Shown: positions 36,726-45,952 of the stretch, piece after piece
Layout of the letters: each line of letters opens with the position of its first letter
How positions within the stretch are numbered: position 1 is the stretch's first letter
Assembly (NCBI RefSeq): GCF_902459555.1
Contig: NZ_CABPSM010000003.1
Span: 62,001 to 126,000 of the forward strand
Length of the DNA: 64,000 nucleotides
Source: Pandoraea horticolens
GTDB taxonomy: Bacteria; Pseudomonadota; Gammaproteobacteria; Burkholderiales; Burkholderiaceae
Direction of reading: 5' to 3'
Notes under the pieces: model-generated
Databases searched by the model: none
What the model was told of the DNA's origin: nothing
What the model saw: the letters and a program-made list of their open reading frames with translations, nothing else
Program-made: the position numbers and the translations under genes

Positions 36726-37436
36726 CTAGTTTTTACCGTCGGGGGTGACGGGATCGGTGTGGGTGAGCATCTGGCGCAGTAACGGTAAGGTCACCGCACG
36801 TTTCTGTTCCATCGAAAAGCGGTCCAGGCGATCGAGCAATGCCATCAGGCTCGACATATCGCGCTGGAAGTGAGTGAGCAGGTAGGCGGGCACGTCGGCT
36901 GCCAACTGCAAGCCGCGCTCGCGGGCGGCATTCTGTAACGCCTGTTTCTTGCCGTCGTCGTCGAGTCCCACAATGTGAAAAACGAGACCCCAACCGAGAC
37001 GGGTGCGTAAATCTTCGCGCAGCGGCATGTCGACCGGCGGCTGCGAGCCTGCTGCCACGAAGGCGCAATGCGGACGGGCGCGCGTCTCGTTGAACAGATT
37101 GAAAGCTGCAATCTGTTGGGTGGGCGAGAGGTTGTCGCAGTCGTCGACGCAATAGACCGTGCTCTCGTCGTCGAACGTGAAGGCCGCCAACGGGCTGTTC
37201 GGGCGCAGATAGCGTGCGCTCGGGCCGACGGCGTGGCACAGCGCCTCCATCAGGTGGGTGCGGCCGGACCCGGCAGCCCCCCAGAGGTAGACGCCGCGGT
37301 CGCGTGCCGTGCCGGCCGAGAGTTCGGCATTCAGGCCGGCGAGCATCAACGCCGGCTCGCGATTGGGCCCGACAATGAAATTGTCGAACGTCGCGGGCGG
37401 CGGTGTGCCGAGGTCGAGATACAGTTGCTGGATCAC
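36726..37436 (-). CDS. hda: DnaA regulatory inactivator Hda
   Basis: 236 aa. Hda, with the DNA-loaded beta clamp, stimulates ATP hydrolysis by DnaA to limit re-initiation. The start chosen is GTG at 37436: it places the clamp-binding motif at the very N-terminus (IQQLYLDLGTPPPATFDNF), as in homologues; the frame upstream (40 codons) is not family-like and reaches into the purM promoter region. The P-loop is GAAGSGRTH with Arg in place of Lys, normal for Hda; VDDCDNLSP is Walker B. Sole upstream gene of the pcnB operon, divergent from purM. Confidence 0.9.
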   Translation of the reverse strand: MIQQLYLDLGTPPPATFDNFIVGPNREPALMLAGLNAELSAGTARDRGVYLWGAAGSGRTHLMEALCHAVGPSARYLRPNSPLAAFTFDDESTVYCVDDCDNLSPTQQIAAFNLFNETRARPHCAFVAAGSQPPVDMPLREDLRTRLGWGLVFHIVGLDDDGKKQALQNAARERGLQLAADVPAYLLTHFQRDMSSLMALLDRLDRFSMEQKRAVTLPLLRQMLTHTDPVTPDGKN

Positions 37437-37543
37437 GAACGAAGAAAGCCGGCGCAAGGCCGGTACAGTACGGTTGTGCGGGGCACGACGGCCTTCGCCG
37501 GCGTCCGATATCCGGTTTGCGTGCCGAAAGGACACGCGCATCG

Positions 37544-37562
37544 GGTAAAATCGCATTTTACC
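37544..37562 (+). promoter_or_regulatory. Perfect 19-bp palindrome upstream of purM
   Basis: GGTAAAAT-CGC-ATTTTACC, 22 nt before the purM ATG. The left arm contains TAAAAT, which could double as a -10 element. It does not resemble the PurR operator. Confidence 0.6.
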
Positions 37563-37583
37563 GAACCTTGATGCATTCCCGTC

Positions 37584-38630
37584 ATGTCACACCCTAACGA
37601 AACTTCCGGCCTTTCCTATCGCGACGCTGGCGTCGACATCGAAGCGGGCGACGCATTGGTCGAAGCGATCAAGCCGTTTGCCAAGAAAACCCTGCGCGAC
37701 GGCGTGCTGGGCGGCATCGGCGGCTTTGGCGCACTGTTCGAAGTGCCCAAGCGCTACAAGGAGCCGGTACTCGTTTCGGGGACCGACGGCGTGGGCACCA
37801 AGCTCAAGCTGGCCTTCACGCTGAACAAACACGACACGGTCGGCCAGGATCTGGTGGCCATGAGCGTGAACGACATTCTGGTGCAGGGCGCCGAGCCGCT
37901 GTTCTTCCTCGACTACTTTGCCTGCGGCAAGCTGGACGTGGCCACGGCCGCGACCGTCGTCAAGGGCATCGCCCAGGGCTGCGAGCTGGCCGGTTGCGCG
38001 CTGATCGGCGGCGAGACGGCGGAAATGCCGAGCATGTACCCGGACGGCGAGTACGATCTGGCCGGTTTCGCGGTCGGCGCCGTGGAAAAGAGCAAGATCA
38101 TCGACGGCACGACCATCGTGCCGGGCGACGTGGTGCTGGGCCTGGCTTCGTCGGGTGCGCACTCGAACGGCTATTCGCTGGTTCGCAAGATTATCGAAGT
38201 CGCCAAGCCGGATCTGGACGCCGACTTCCACGGCCAGCCGCTGCGCGACGTGCTGATGGCGCCGACGCGTATTTACGTCAAGCCGCTGCTGGCGCTGATG
38301 CAGACGCTGCCGGTCAAGGGCATGGCCCACATCACGGGCGGCGGTATCGTCGAGAACATCCCGCGCGTGCTGCAAGACAATCTGACGGCCGACATCTCGA
38401 AGAACGCCTGGACGCTGCCGCCGCTGTTCCAGTGGCTGCAAACGCACGGCAAGGTGGCCGACGCCGAAATGCACCGTGTGTTCAACTGCGGCATCGGCAT
38501 GGCGGTCATCGTTTCGGCGACCGACGCCGATGCGGCCGTCAAGCACCTCGAAGCGTCGGGCGAGACGGTCTACCGTTTGGGCACGATCCGCGAGCGCAAG
38601 GAAGGCGAGACGCAAACGATCGTGTCGTGA
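37584..38630 (+). CDS. purM: Phosphoribosylformylglycinamidine cyclo-ligase (AIR synthetase)
   Basis: 348 aa, normal length. ATP-dependent ring closure of FGAM to AIR in purine synthesis. Family motifs: [66 protein letters not shown] (read in parts), [24 protein letters not shown] and the C-terminal [15 protein letters not shown]. Divergent from hda; followed by a strong terminator. No other pur gene nearby, as is common in Burkholderiales. Confidence 0.98.
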   Translation: MSHPNETSGLSYRDAGVDIEAGDALVEAIKPFAKKTLRDGVLGGIGGFGALFEVPKRYKEPVLVSGTDGVGTKLKLAFTLNKHDTVGQDLVAMSVNDILVQGAEPLFFLDYFACGKLDVATAATVVKGIAQGCELAGCALIGGETAEMPSMYPDGEYDLAGFAVGAVEKSKIIDGTTIVPGDVVLGLASSGAHSNGYSLVRKIIEVAKPDLDADFHGQPLRDVLMAPTRIYVKPLLALMQTLPVKGMAHITGGGIVENIPRVLQDNLTADISKNAWTLPPLFQWLQTHGKVADAEMHRVFNCGIGMAVIVSATDADAAVKHLEASGETVYRLGTIRERKEGETQTIVS

Positions 38631-38673
38631 GACATCGGGAGGGCGATGCCCTTCCCGCATTAGGAATGCACTG

Positions 38674-38706
38674 AAAGCCCGCCGGGGATCACCTCGGCGG
38701 GCTTTT
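38674..38706. terminator. Rho-independent terminator after purM
   Basis: AAAGCCCGCC (38674-38683) pairs with GGCGGGCTTT (38696-38705), with T-rich sequence following on the plus strand; the A-run upstream lets it act for the convergent exporter gene too. Confidence 0.88.
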
Positions 38707-38729
38707 CTTTTGGGCGCGCGCAAGCAAGG

Positions 38730-40310
38730 TCAGCGCAGGGCCGTGTCGGCCGACGACTCATCCAGAGCGGCGGCGTGGGTGCGCGGCTTGCCGCTGAGGC
38801 AGGCCAACACGACGGCGGCGCACAGCAGGGTGACGATCGCGAGCCCGTCGAGCAAGGTTGCGAAAGCGCGTTCGTAAGCACTGCGTAATGCTGCCTCGCT
38901 CCACGCCGGAACGCTTGTCGCTGCCCCGTGCAGATCCCCCGCGACGAGTCGGTTGACGGCCGCACGCGCTACGTCGGGCGTCACCGTGCCATGCAGGTCG
39001 GGCAGTTGCGCACTGATCATGGCGATCAACACGGCGCCAACGATGGCGAGCGCCACGCCCTCACTGGCCACACGCGTCGTATTGAAAATGCCCATGGCCA
39101 TGCCTGCGCGATCCGTCGGCACCACATTCACCGACAGCCCGTCCATTAGGCCCCACGGTATCGCGCTCCCGGCGCCGATCAGCAGCATCGGCCACAGCGA
39201 GGGGCTCAACGCGCCTGCCTCGGGCGAACTGGCCGCGCGTGCCAGCCACGCCAGACCTGCCGCAGCGAGCACCAACCCTGTACTGCACAGCACGCCTGCG
39301 GGCATGCGCCGCGCCAACTGCGTGGCAATGAAGGGCATCACGAGCACTGGCAGCGACAAGGCCATCATGCGCAAGCCGGCCACGACCTCGTTGTCGCCGT
39401 GCACGCCGATGAAGCGCAGAGGAAGCAACACCAGCAGCACGATGTAGCAACAGCACGTGGCGATGGGCAGCATCTGCACGCCGATGAAACGCACGTAGCG
39501 AAAGAGCGACAGGTCGAGCATCGGATGCGCCACGCGCCGTTCGATGACGACGAACGCGAAGGCCAATACCCCCGCGAGCGCAAGCGCGACGATGACCTCC
39601 GGCGCCGTTGTCCCGAGCGCAGGCGCCTGAATCACGCCGTAGGTGAAGCAAGAAAGCGCGCCGGTGAACGACAGCGTTCCGGGCCAGTCCAGCCCTGCTG
39701 CTGCCGCATCGCGCGATTCGCGCACGCTGCATATGCCGATGCCCAGCGCGAGCGCTGCGACGACTGCGGTGGCGATAAACACTCCTTGCCAGCCGAAGCG
39801 CGCGATGAGCGTCCCGGCGAGTAACGGCCCGAACGCCAGACCCGCGCCGAAGGTCGTACCCAGCAGACCGTAGGCGCGCGCACGGGCGTATCCGTCGAAA
39901 TCCTGCGCCAGCGAGGCGCCACCGCCTGCGAGCGTTGCCGCCGCTGCCACGCCCTGCAATGCGCGAAGCCAGTCGACACTGAGCGCGGTGCGGGACATGG
40001 CGAGCGCCAGTGACGTGAGCAGCAAGCACCCTACACCCAGCAGGAAGATGCGTTTGCGCCCAAACGCGTCAGCGCACGCGCCGGCGGCCATCAGACAGCC
40101 GCCAAACGCCAGCATGAAGGCACTGGTGATCCAGCGCATCTCGAGCGCGCTGCCATGCAATGCCGCACCGATGGCCGGTGTGGCAACCGCACCGCCCGAG
40201 AAGCTCATGGGCAGGAGTACTGCGGCGAGACACACGGAAAAGAGGCCCAGCAGACGGCGGCGCAACGAGGCGCCTGCGCGCGGCGGGAGCCGGGAAGTCT
40301 TGGTCGACAT
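38730..40310 (-). CDS. MFS exporter of the DHA2 (EmrB/QacA) type
   Basis: 526 aa with about 14 hydrophobic segments. GACADAFGRKRIFLLGVG is the loop 2-3 motif A; LRALQGVAAAATLAGGGASLAQ resembles the motif B region; GPLLAGTLIARFGWQGVFIATAVVAAL is motif C of antiporters. Likely proton-driven drug or metabolite efflux; the substrate is unknown. No partner membrane-fusion protein is nearby. Divergent from a LysR gene across 182 bp, a classical regulator/exporter pair. Confidence 0.9.
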   Translation of the reverse strand: MSTKTSRLPPRAGASLRRRLLGLFSVCLAAVLLPMSFSGGAVATPAIGAALHGSALEMRWITSAFMLAFGGCLMAAGACADAFGRKRIFLLGVGCLLLTSLALAMSRTALSVDWLRALQGVAAAATLAGGGASLAQDFDGYARARAYGLLGTTFGAGLAFGPLLAGTLIARFGWQGVFIATAVVAALALGIGICSVRESRDAAAAGLDWPGTLSFTGALSCFTYGVIQAPALGTTAPEVIVALALAGVLAFAFVVIERRVAHPMLDLSLFRYVRFIGVQMLPIATCCCYIVLLVLLPLRFIGVHGDNEVVAGLRMMALSLPVLVMPFIATQLARRMPAGVLCSTGLVLAAAGLAWLARAASSPEAGALSPSLWPMLLIGAGSAIPWGLMDGLSVNVVPTDRAGMAMGIFNTTRVASEGVALAIVGAVLIAMISAQLPDLHGTVTPDVARAAVNRLVAGDLHGAATSVPAWSEAALRSAYERAFATLLDGLAIVTLLCAAVVLACLSGKPRTHAAALDESSADTALR

Positions 40311-40437
40311 GAAGAAAGTCCTGATGAAGACGTGCTGACACGCGTCTGAAGTGGAAAGGGAACGTTGGTCGACGTCACGTCATACATGCTAGAAAATCGT
40401 CAATGCCAAATAAAGAGTCGAATGGTTCGTAGATTAA

Positions 40438-40450
40438 GGAATAAAATTCC
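40438..40450. promoter_or_regulatory. Palindrome between exporter and LysR gene
   Basis: GGAAT-AAA-ATTCC, 43 nt before the LysR ATG. It lies inside a larger inverted pair, CGTCAAT (40398-40404) and ATTGACG (40454-40460). A plausible LysR binding region for the divergent pair. Confidence 0.5.
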
Positions 40451-40492
40451 GCAATTGACGGTGAGCAGCGAACTGCATAGGAGCGCGTGACG

Positions 40493-41374
40493 ATGGACAA
40501 TCTGGCGGAAATCTCCGCGTTCGTGAACGCAGCCGAGGCGTTGAGTTTCGTGGCGGCGGGGCGGGCGATGGGGGTGTCGGCGTCGGCGGTCGGCAAGCAG
40601 ATTGCACGGCTCGAAGCGACACTCGGTGTGCGGCTTTTCCAGCGCAGTACGCGACGCGTGAATCTGACGGAGGCTGGCCAACTGTATTACGAGCGCTGCC
40701 GGCGAGTGCTCGACGAACTGGCCGACGCGCGCGCCGTGCTCTCGCAGGTATCGCAGACGCCGCGTGGCAAATTGCGCGTCGGGCTGCCTGTCACGGCTTA
40801 CCGGTTTGTGATGCCGTTGCTGCCGGCGTTCACCGAAGAGTATCCCGACGTCGAACTCGATCTGGATTTCGACGACCGCATCGTCGATCTGATCGAAGGC
40901 GGTCTGGACGTGGTCATTCGCAGCGGCGACTTACCGGACTCGACGCTCATGTCGCGTCGAGCGGGACCGTTTCGTTTCGTGCTGAGTGCGTCGCCCGTCT
41001 ATCTCGCGCGGCATGGCACGCCGCAAACCCCGAGCGATCTCGAAACGCACGCATGTATCCGCTTTCGGTTTCCGACGTCGGGAAAGTTGCAGCCTTGGGC
41101 GTTCGTCTCCGAGGTGACGCGCGAGCCCAAGTTGCACACCCGCCTCACGTGCAACAACATGGAAGCATTGTTGAGTGCGACGACGCACGGGCTGGGCATC
41201 GCGTACATGCCTGACTTTCTCGCGCGCGACGCGCTTGCCGCAGGCGACCTTCAGGTGTTTCTCGGCGACTATCTGGAAAACCCCGGCCAGTTCTGGATGC
41301 TCTGGCCGTCGAGCCGTCATCTCTCGCGCAAGTTGCGAGTGTTCGTCGACTTCATGTGCGACCGGATGCTGTAG
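40493..41374 (+). CDS. LysR-family transcriptional regulator
   Basis: 293 aa. N-terminal winged HTH (MDNLAEISAFVNAAEALSFV, then AAGRAMGVSASAVGKQIARL) and a periplasmic-binding-protein-like effector domain (LRVGLPVTAYRFVMPLLPAF). The ATG at 40493 is preferred over GTG 40487 because TAGGAG is correctly spaced. Divergent from the DHA2 exporter, which it probably controls. Confidence 0.9.
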   Translation: MDNLAEISAFVNAAEALSFVAAGRAMGVSASAVGKQIARLEATLGVRLFQRSTRRVNLTEAGQLYYERCRRVLDELADARAVLSQVSQTPRGKLRVGLPVTAYRFVMPLLPAFTEEYPDVELDLDFDDRIVDLIEGGLDVVIRSGDLPDSTLMSRRAGPFRFVLSASPVYLARHGTPQTPSDLETHACIRFRFPTSGKLQPWAFVSEVTREPKLHTRLTCNNMEALLSATTHGLGIAYMPDFLARDALAAGDLQVFLGDYLENPGQFWMLWPSSRHLSRKLRVFVDFMCDRML

Positions 41375-41396
41375 GGGGGGGAGCGCTGGCCTTGCG

Positions 41397-42311
41397 TCAG
41401 CGCTTCATGCGGGCTTCGACGGCGCGCATGACATCCTCGAGCGTGGACTCCATCACCCGCACGAGGTCGTCGAGTTGCGTGTTGGGGGCGGCGGTGCGCG
41501 GCGTGATGCGCAGCGTGTGAAACGGCATCGACGGCTCGAAGCGGCGCAACACGAGATTGGAGTCGAGAAAATCATAGGCGGACACCGGGTGCAGCAAGCC
41601 GATCCCGACGTTCTCTTTGACCATCGTGCCGATGTTGACGGAGTAGCGCGCCGTGGCGACGACCTGCTGATGGAGGTTGCCGTCCGCGAAGAGCTGATCC
41701 ATGCCCCAGCGCACCATGTCGGTCGGCTCGTACGACAGAATTGGCTGCCCCTTCAGATCGGCCAGACGGATCACTTTCTTGCGGGCGAGCGCATGGCCCG
41801 ACGGCAGGGCGCAGATCGCGTCGAGCTTGGCGAACGAGACGGCGTCGGTTGCGGCGACATCGATGGTGTTGGTCACGAGACCCAGCGCGAGTTGGTGCGT
41901 GACGACCTGATCGCGAATGAGATCCGACGCGCCCGTGGTCAGGGCGAGTTGCACGCTCGGATGCCGTGCCCGATAGCCGGCCATCACGCGCGCGAAGAAG
42001 CCGAGGCCGAACGACACCACGGACCCCACACGAATGACGGCCTTATCGGGGTTGCGCAGATTGAGCGCGAATTCGCGGATGTTATCGAGCCCGGCATAGC
42101 GGCGCTCGACTTCCTCGAAGAGTGCGAACGCCTTGGCCGTGGGCTCGAGCCGGCCGCGCGCGCGGTCGAACAGCGTGAGACGCGTCGAACGTTCTAGATC
42201 GGCCACGAGACGGCTGACCGCAGACTGCGACGTGCCGAGCACCTGTGCCGCTTTGGTGGTCGTGCGCGTGAGCATCAGCGCCCGAAAGGCGTCGATGTGC
42301 CGGAAATCCAT
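41397..42311 (-). CDS. LysR-family regulator of the adjoining transport/hydrolase operon
   Basis: 304 aa. HTH region MDFRHIDAFRALMLTRTTTK then AAQVLGTSQSAVSRLVADLE, followed by a substrate-binding-like effector domain. Start ATG 42311 with GGAGA upstream. Last gene of the minus-strand run that includes the amidohydrolase, M24 protein and ABC transporter, 65 nt after the amidohydrolase, so probably its local regulator; ligand unknown. Convergent with the other LysR gene. Confidence 0.88.
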   Translation of the reverse strand: MDFRHIDAFRALMLTRTTTKAAQVLGTSQSAVSRLVADLERSTRLTLFDRARGRLEPTAKAFALFEEVERRYAGLDNIREFALNLRNPDKAVIRVGSVVSFGLGFFARVMAGYRARHPSVQLALTTGASDLIRDQVVTHQLALGLVTNTIDVAATDAVSFAKLDAICALPSGHALARKKVIRLADLKGQPILSYEPTDMVRWGMDQLFADGNLHQQVVATARYSVNIGTMVKENVGIGLLHPVSAYDFLDSNLVLRRFEPSMPFHTLRITPRTAAPNTQLDDLVRVMESTLEDVMRAVEARMKR

Positions 42312-42376
42312 CGATTCTCCACGGAAGGGTTTGCGCTTGTGCCGCACGCTGTGCCGCAACGCGTGCGGTACTCGCC

Positions 42377-43618
42377 TTACAGCGCGAAAGCGTGGATTCT
42401 ACCGCCCTTCATCACCATCGGAATCTGTTCCCCCTGACCGAGCAGGCAGTCCAGCGATGCAAGCGGATTGCCGTCGACGATCAGCACATCGGCGTGCGCA
42501 CCGGGCACGATCTCGCCCAACTGCCCGGACTGGCCGAGCACCTCGGCGCCGATGACCGTGGCGCTTCGCAGAATCTCCGCCGGCGAGAGCACTTCGGCGC
42601 GCAAACGGAATTCGTCGCTTTGCAGACGCTGCGACTCGCCCAGCAGATCCGAACCGTAGCCCATCTTCACACCCGCCTCGCGGAAGATCTCCAGCGAGCG
42701 CAGCCCGGCCGCATGCACGTTGGCGATCTTCGCCACGCTATCGTCCGGCAGACCGAGTGACTTGCCTTCGTTGGCGAGGGCGTCGTAGGTCACCAGCGTG
42801 GGCACCACGTAAGCGCCCTGGCTGGCCATGTAGCGCGCAGTGGGGGCGTCGACGAGATTGCCGTGCTCGATGGTGCGCACACCGCAACGCACGGCGCGCT
42901 CGATGGCCTGCGCCGTGTAGGCATGTGCGAGCACATAGGTGCCGCGTGCGCGCGCTTCGGCGACGATGGCGCGGATCTCGTCTTCGGAATAGCCCCATGC
43001 CCCGACGGGATCGGTGGGCGACGCCACGCCGCCCGAGGCCATGATCTTGATCTGGTCGGCCCCCATCTGCAATTCTTCGCGCACGGCACGGCGCACTTCA
43101 TCGACGCCGTCGGCCACGCGTGACAGAGCGCCCACGCGCACGCAGCACGGGCACGGGCCGTCGGTGCCGATGTAGTCGGTGCGCGGGCGTCCGTCGCCGT
43201 GTCCGCCGGTCTGACTGATCGCGCGGCCCGACACGAACAGGCGCGGTCCTTCGGCCAAACCGCTGTCGATCGCCTGTTTGATGGCGTACCCCGCACCGCC
43301 CGCATCGCGCACGGTAGTGAAGCCGCGACGCAACATGCCTTGCAGTATCGGCACCGACTTGAGCGTGACGAGCACGTTCGGAAGATGCGCTTGCGCGGCG
43401 AGATTGAGCTGCGTGGCGTGAACGTGCACATGCAGATCGATCAAGCCCGGCATGACGGTGCGTCCGTGCGCGTCGATCTCGCGCGCGGACTGGGCGCGAA
43501 TTGGTTTGTCGGACACTTCCTTGATGCGGCCATCCTCGATCAGGACAGCGTAGTGTTCGCGCAACTCGCCCTTGACCGGGTCGAGCAACGCGCAATTCGA
43601 CAACAGAATCGACTCCAT
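42377..43618 (-). CDS. Metal-dependent amidohydrolase (imidazolonepropionase-like, COG1228 type)
   Basis: 413 aa. The metal motif HVHVH begins at residue 63 (MPGLIDLHVHVHATQ); a Lys in MGADQIKIMASGGVASP, His in VLAHAYTAQAIERAV and in RTIEHGNLVD, and Asp in GYGSDLLGE complete a binuclear amidohydrolase set. Members of this group include Xaa-Pro and Xaa-Arg dipeptidases and other amide hydrolases. ATG 43618 has GGAGGAG upstream; an in-frame ATG 36 nt earlier is less likely. Co-directional with a creatinase-like M24 gene and ABC transporter, suggesting hydrolysis of an imported amide or peptide. Confidence 0.88.
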   Translation of the reverse strand: MESILLSNCALLDPVKGELREHYAVLIEDGRIKEVSDKPIRAQSAREIDAHGRTVMPGLIDLHVHVHATQLNLAAQAHLPNVLVTLKSVPILQGMLRRGFTTVRDAGGAGYAIKQAIDSGLAEGPRLFVSGRAISQTGGHGDGRPRTDYIGTDGPCPCCVRVGALSRVADGVDEVRRAVREELQMGADQIKIMASGGVASPTDPVGAWGYSEDEIRAIVAEARARGTYVLAHAYTAQAIERAVRCGVRTIEHGNLVDAPTARYMASQGAYVVPTLVTYDALANEGKSLGLPDDSVAKIANVHAAGLRSLEIFREAGVKMGYGSDLLGESQRLQSDEFRLRAEVLSPAEILRSATVIGAEVLGQSGQLGEIVPGAHADVLIVDGNPLASLDCLLGQGEQIPMVMKGGRIHAFAL

Positions 43619-43692
43619 AACCTCTCCTCCGGGATGATGTGTCTGGTCTGCCACTCAGGCCACTCAGCCTGTTCGGCAAACGTGCCTTATGT

Positions 43693-44889
43693 TCAATCGA
43701 TCGTGGCGTGGGCGAGCGTGCGCGGCGTGTTGGTCAGCATCACGGGGGTGTCGCCGGTGACGACCGAGTCGTCAAGGCGGAAGCCGCCTAGGCCGTAGAC
43801 ATAGATGCCCGGCTCTGCCGAATAGACTTCGTTGGCCAGCAGCGGGCGATGGTTGAACGCCATGTCGTCCGGGTACTCGTGGCCGATGATGCCCATGCCG
43901 TGTCCTGTGCGGTGACGGATGTACTCGCCGCAACCGGCCTTCTCGATGACGGCCTGCGCGGCGGCGTCGATGCCGGACACGGGTTTGCCGGTCACGGCGG
44001 CGCTTACGGCGGCTTCATTGGCCGCACGCGCGACCTCGTAGAAACGTGCCTGCTCGCTCGAAGGCTTGCCGCAGAACCATGTGCGTTCGTTCTCGATGAC
44101 GAGACCGTTCAGGCGCGGGATCACGATATTGACCATGCCGTCGCCCGCGCTGATGCGCGCGCCGCACGATGCGCCGTCGCCGTGCGGCGAGGCCGAGGCA
44201 GGGCCGGAGAGTGTCCAGCAGCGCATGACTTCGAGGTTCTCGCCGGGAAAGCGCTTCGCGCCTTCGGTGACCATCAGCGCGGCCATCGAATAATCGAGTT
44301 CCTGCACAAGGCGCCCCGGACGAATGTTCTCGCGATAGCGGTCCTGCACCCAGTCGGCCAGTTCGGCAGCGGCGCGCATGACGGCGATTTCCTCTTCGTG
44401 CTTGACCCAGCGAAGCGCGCGCATCTCGGCGAGCATCGGCACGAGTTTCACGTCGGGCAGCAACGCACCGGCGCGCCCGAGCGGGCCACCGGCCGCGTCG
44501 ACACCGATGCGCGAGCCGGCGAGACCGGCAGCGCGCAGCGTATCGGCGATCAGGGCGGGAACTTCGGCGAGCAGCGGCTGGCGTTGCGTCACACGGGGAT
44601 GCTCGGCATAGAGCGTGACGAGATCGAGATCGAGCCAAAGATGGCCGCGTTCGCGGGCCATCATCAAGTGATGCGTGGATAGCTCGTTCATCACCGCAAA
44701 AGGCTCGCCGTTCCGCGGTACGCAAATGGCAATCGGGCGCTCCCATGTCTGCACGTCCACATGAAAGTTCGTGGCCCACTGGAAGAAGTCTGCGGCGGTA
44801 AGCACGAGTGCATCGACGCGAGTCCTGTCCATCAGTTCGTTCATCAGACTGCGGCGGTACTGGCGTGTGGCGTGAGAGAGTGTCGGCAT
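43693..44889 (-). CDS. M24-fold hydrolase, creatinase/ectoine hydrolase-like, metal ligands missing
   Basis: 398 aa with the pita-bread fold of Xaa-Pro peptidases. The usual metal ligand strand (D-x10-D) is replaced: residues 251-272 read MVNIVIPRLNGLVIENERTW in the core, without either Asp, resembling the creatinase/DoeA form (N-x-FP-x5-Y-x3-ERT). H236 (SPHGDGAS) lies where creatinase has its catalytic His; H330, H337 and E359 are kept; the last Glu ligand is Asp (D373). So a metal-independent C-N hydrolase is more likely than a peptidase; that is inference. ATG 44889 with AAGGA upstream. Lies 121 nt after the PotB-like permease gene. Confidence 0.82.
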   Translation of the reverse strand: MPTLSHATRQYRRSLMNELMDRTRVDALVLTAADFFQWATNFHVDVQTWERPIAICVPRNGEPFAVMNELSTHHLMMARERGHLWLDLDLVTLYAEHPRVTQRQPLLAEVPALIADTLRAAGLAGSRIGVDAAGGPLGRAGALLPDVKLVPMLAEMRALRWVKHEEEIAVMRAAAELADWVQDRYRENIRPGRLVQELDYSMAALMVTEGAKRFPGENLEVMRCWTLSGPASASPHGDGASCGARISAGDGMVNIVIPRLNGLVIENERTWFCGKPSSEQARFYEVARAANEAAVSAAVTGKPVSGIDAAAQAVIEKAGCGEYIRHRTGHGMGIIGHEYPDDMAFNHRPLLANEVYSAEPGIYVYGLGGFRLDDSVVTGDTPVMLTNTPRTLAHATID

Positions 44890-45010
44890 GGCGAAATCCT
44901 TGTCTGCAAAATGTTGCACAACGTCAGGGAGCGCAAGCGCGACGCCCGGCGCGGGCGAGATACGAGTTGGGCTGGCGGGGCGCACGGGACGGCAAGCGCA
45001 GTTGGAGAAC

Positions 45011-45952
45011 TCAGGTCATCATCGTCTTCGCGTAACGGCGGTGGATGACCCAGTGCGAGGCGATGGCCAGTGCGAACGTCACGACCATCGACACGATGGA
45101 GAGCACCGCGCCGAACGGCCAGTTGTTGGCCTTCGCGATCTGGTCGTAGATCGTGGGCGTCATCATCGTGATGCCGGTGCCGCCGAGCAGCACGGGCGTG
45201 GCATAGGCATTCATGCAGAGAATGAACACGAGCATGGTGCCCGCCGCGATGCCCGGCGCCGCCATCGGCAGAATCACACGTGTGAGCGTCTGACGGAATG
45301 TCGCCCCCAGATTGCGCGCGGCTTCCTCGACGGAAAAGTCCATGCCTTCGAGCACGCTCTGCAACGTGAGGATCATGTAGGGCAGCACCACGGCCGTGGT
45401 GCCCACGACAACCGCGAGCGGTGTGTAGAGCAGGCGAATCGGTTGCGGCACGATGCCTAACGACACGAGCAACGAGTTGACGAACCCGGCATTGCCGAGC
45501 ATGACCATCCACCCGGCTGCGCGCACGACATTACCCACAAGCAGCGGGAAGACCAGCAGCATCACGAGCAGGCTCTTGAAGCGGCTTTGCGTGCGGGCGA
45601 GCACGTACGCGACGGGAAAGCCGAACACGAGCGCGAGCGCGGTACATAGCGACGCGACCTTGATCGTCGTCCACAATACCGACAGGTAATACGGATCGGT
45701 GAAGAACTTGAGATAGTTCGCACCGGTCAGTGCCGCCTGCATCATGTCGACGGGATCGAACCGGTTGAAGCTGTAGCGCACCAGTTGCAAGCCGGGCAAC
45801 ACGATGACGAGCAACACGACAAGCGTGGCCGGCGCGGCGAGTGAGCCGCCTGTGAACGCACCGCGCACCGCGCGTGCGGTGGCGGCCTGGGCGGCTCGGG
45901 AAGACGGCGGACGCGAGGTCATCGCGGGCTCGGGAGTGTCGGCAACGTTCAC
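45011..45952 (-). CDS. ABC transporter permease (PotB-like)
   Basis: 313 aa, six predicted membrane segments after a 35-residue polar N-terminus. EAA loop: EGMDFSVEEAARNLGATFRQ then TLTRVILPMAAPGIAAGTM. GTG start at 45952 overlaps the binding-protein stop by 4 nt. The polyamine/opine/peptide transporter family; substrate unknown, but the neighbouring hydrolases suggest an amide or modified amino acid. Confidence 0.92.
   Translation of the reverse strand: MNVADTPEPAMTSRPPSSRAAQAATARAVRGAFTGGSLAAPATLVVLLVIVLPGLQLVRYSFNRFDPVDMMQAALTGANYLKFFTDPYYLSVLWTTIKVASLCTALALVFGFPVAYVLARTQSRFKSLLVMLLVFPLLVGNVVRAAGWMVMLGNAGFVNSLLVSLGIVPQPIRLLYTPLAVVVGTTAVVLPYMILTLQSVLEGMDFSVEEAARNLGATFRQTLTRVILPMAAPGIAAGTMLVFILCMNAYATPVLLGGTGITMMTPTIYDQIAKANNWPFGAVLSIVSMVVTFALAIASHWVIHRRYAKTMMT

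Noticed and set aside
37544-37562. PurR operator before purM
   Set aside because: The palindrome GGTAAAAT-CGC-ATTTTACC does not match ACGCAAACGTTTGCGT.
43693-44889. Naming the M24 gene pepP or pepQ
   Set aside because: The two Asp metal ligands required for the peptidase are absent.
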